From: an uncultured Bacteroidota bacterium
Lineage (GTDB): Bacteria; Bacteroidota; Bacteroidia; Chitinophagales; Chitinophagaceae
Direction of reading: 5' to 3'
DNA length: 6,765 nucleotides
NCBI GenBank assembly: GCA_903905685.1
Contig: CAIVHI010000297.1
Location: 1-6,765 of the forward strand
The notes under the pieces were generated by a model, which saw only the letters and a list, made by a program, of their open reading frames with translations, was not told where the DNA came from and ran no database searches. Each line of letters opens with the position of its first letter. The stretch's first letter is position 1. A program made the position numbers and the translations under genes. This document shows, piece by piece, positions 6,134-6,765 of this stretch.

Positions 6134-6765
6134 TGCGAAAATCAAAAAATAAGAAAGTCGATATGAGTACCGTTTCTCCACCCTTGGTATACTGGCAATA
6201 AACTGTTCACCGTCAACATCAATTTTGACGGCTTCGGTGGCCAACATATATTGGAGGCTTGATGTTATCAGCAAATTCTGAAATATTTATATCTGCATAT
6301 TCAATTTGTTCACGGGTCAGACCGGTTTTAATACCAATATAATTGCACATAGCCACCTTTTAGTGACTTAAACTCTCGGTAGCGGCCAAATACACCTTGA
6401 ATTTTTCCTCACTATTCTCGCCTGTCCCAACTATGTCCAACGCAACATTCAAGTACCGTCATAAAATTAAAAACATTTTACCTATTTTATCGCATTTTTT
6501 TACCACTATCTCCCGTTCCTCATCGCTGCATGTACCGGCGCGAATAAGGTCATATCGAACACATACCTTTATTTGCGAAGCCACTCGACAATGGCACCTG
6601 GTACAACAGCACAACGGTCCACATCTGACAAATTTCCATAAAAATTAGCAATCTCCATGACGCAATTGAACCAATGAGTCGCCCTTCTGCGCGGGCACTT
6701 ACCCACCCAATTTTTAGGAAGTCTACGCACTCTCCATCCCAAAAAAACGGTGCCCCAAACATGGG
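6107..6765 (-). pseudogene. Possible decayed gene(s) of unknown function on the - strand
   Basis: No intact gene is visible in these ~660 bases, but the - strand carries peptide segments that look coding. Reading from the right edge: 6764 to about 6660 encodes FWDGECVDFLKIGWVSARAE; another frame, ATG at 6658 to TAA at 6569, encodes MEIANFYGNLSDVDRCAVV and ends VEWLRK; a third frame gives RYDLIRAGTCSDEEREIV up to TGA at 6461-6459. That third frame then continues without a shift through LDIVGTGENSEEKFKVYLAA to TAA at 6362-6360, and on through MCNYIGIKTGLTREQIEYA (ATG at 6350) to TGA at 6221-6219. A further frame from ATG at 6247 reads LATEAVKIDVDGEQFIASI and stops at 6107, inside the nrdJ hairpin. 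Repeated stops and frame changes, with runs of seven identical bases at 6495-6501 and 6741-6747, suggest mutational decay or sequence errors. I recognise no family. Chance open frames, or separate tiny genes such as the 43-aa one at 6219-6350, remain possible. Confidence 0.3.

Noticed and set aside
6397..6648. 83-codon + strand frame near the right end
   Set aside because: Its peptide is rich in Ser, His and Arg with no domain pattern, and the opposite strand reads more like protein; probably a chance frame.

Overview
The window looks like a piece of chromosome from a bacterium of the Bacteroidota, possibly near the Chitinophagia or Sphingobacteriia. The evidence is indirect. The MiaA and long single-chain NrdJ proteins read like members from that phylum, and almost no start codon has a Shine-Dalgarno sequence. 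No 16S rRNA or other decisive marker is present, so this placement is an inference.

Layout, left to right. All confident genes lie on the + strand. (1) Bases 1-774 hold the 3' part of miaA, the tRNA A37 dimethylallyltransferase, cut by the window edge. (2) Bases 796-1323, 21 bases later, encode a small all-helical protein with four HEAT-like units, probably co-transcribed with miaA. (3) After a 156-base gap comes a two-gene cassette at 1480-2496. It encodes a cytoplasmic-looking HtrA/trypsin-like serine protease with an intact His-Asp-Ser triad. Nine bases later follows a 106-residue protein built from 16-residue beta repeats of the '4-fold beta flower' type. This cassette looks more AT-rich than its neighbours and is the most accessory-looking part of the window. 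(4) A 254-base gap contains a perfect DnaA box about 90 bases before the next start. (5) Bases 2751-6065 encode a complete adenosylcobalamin-dependent class II ribonucleotide reductase (NrdJ, 1104 aa), followed by a 12-bp perfect hairpin. (6) The last ~630 bases contain no intact gene. On the - strand they carry coherent-looking peptide segments broken by in-frame stops and frame changes, which I read tentatively as a decayed gene.

Functionally, miaA and nrdJ are housekeeping genes (tRNA modification and dNTP supply). The DnaA box suggests that NrdJ expression could be tied to replication initiation, as is known for nrdAB in E. coli. The protease/beta-flower pair between them has no obvious link to either and is the best candidate for an undescribed two-component module. 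No RNA gene, CRISPR array, complete insertion sequence or recognisable cobalamin riboswitch was found.
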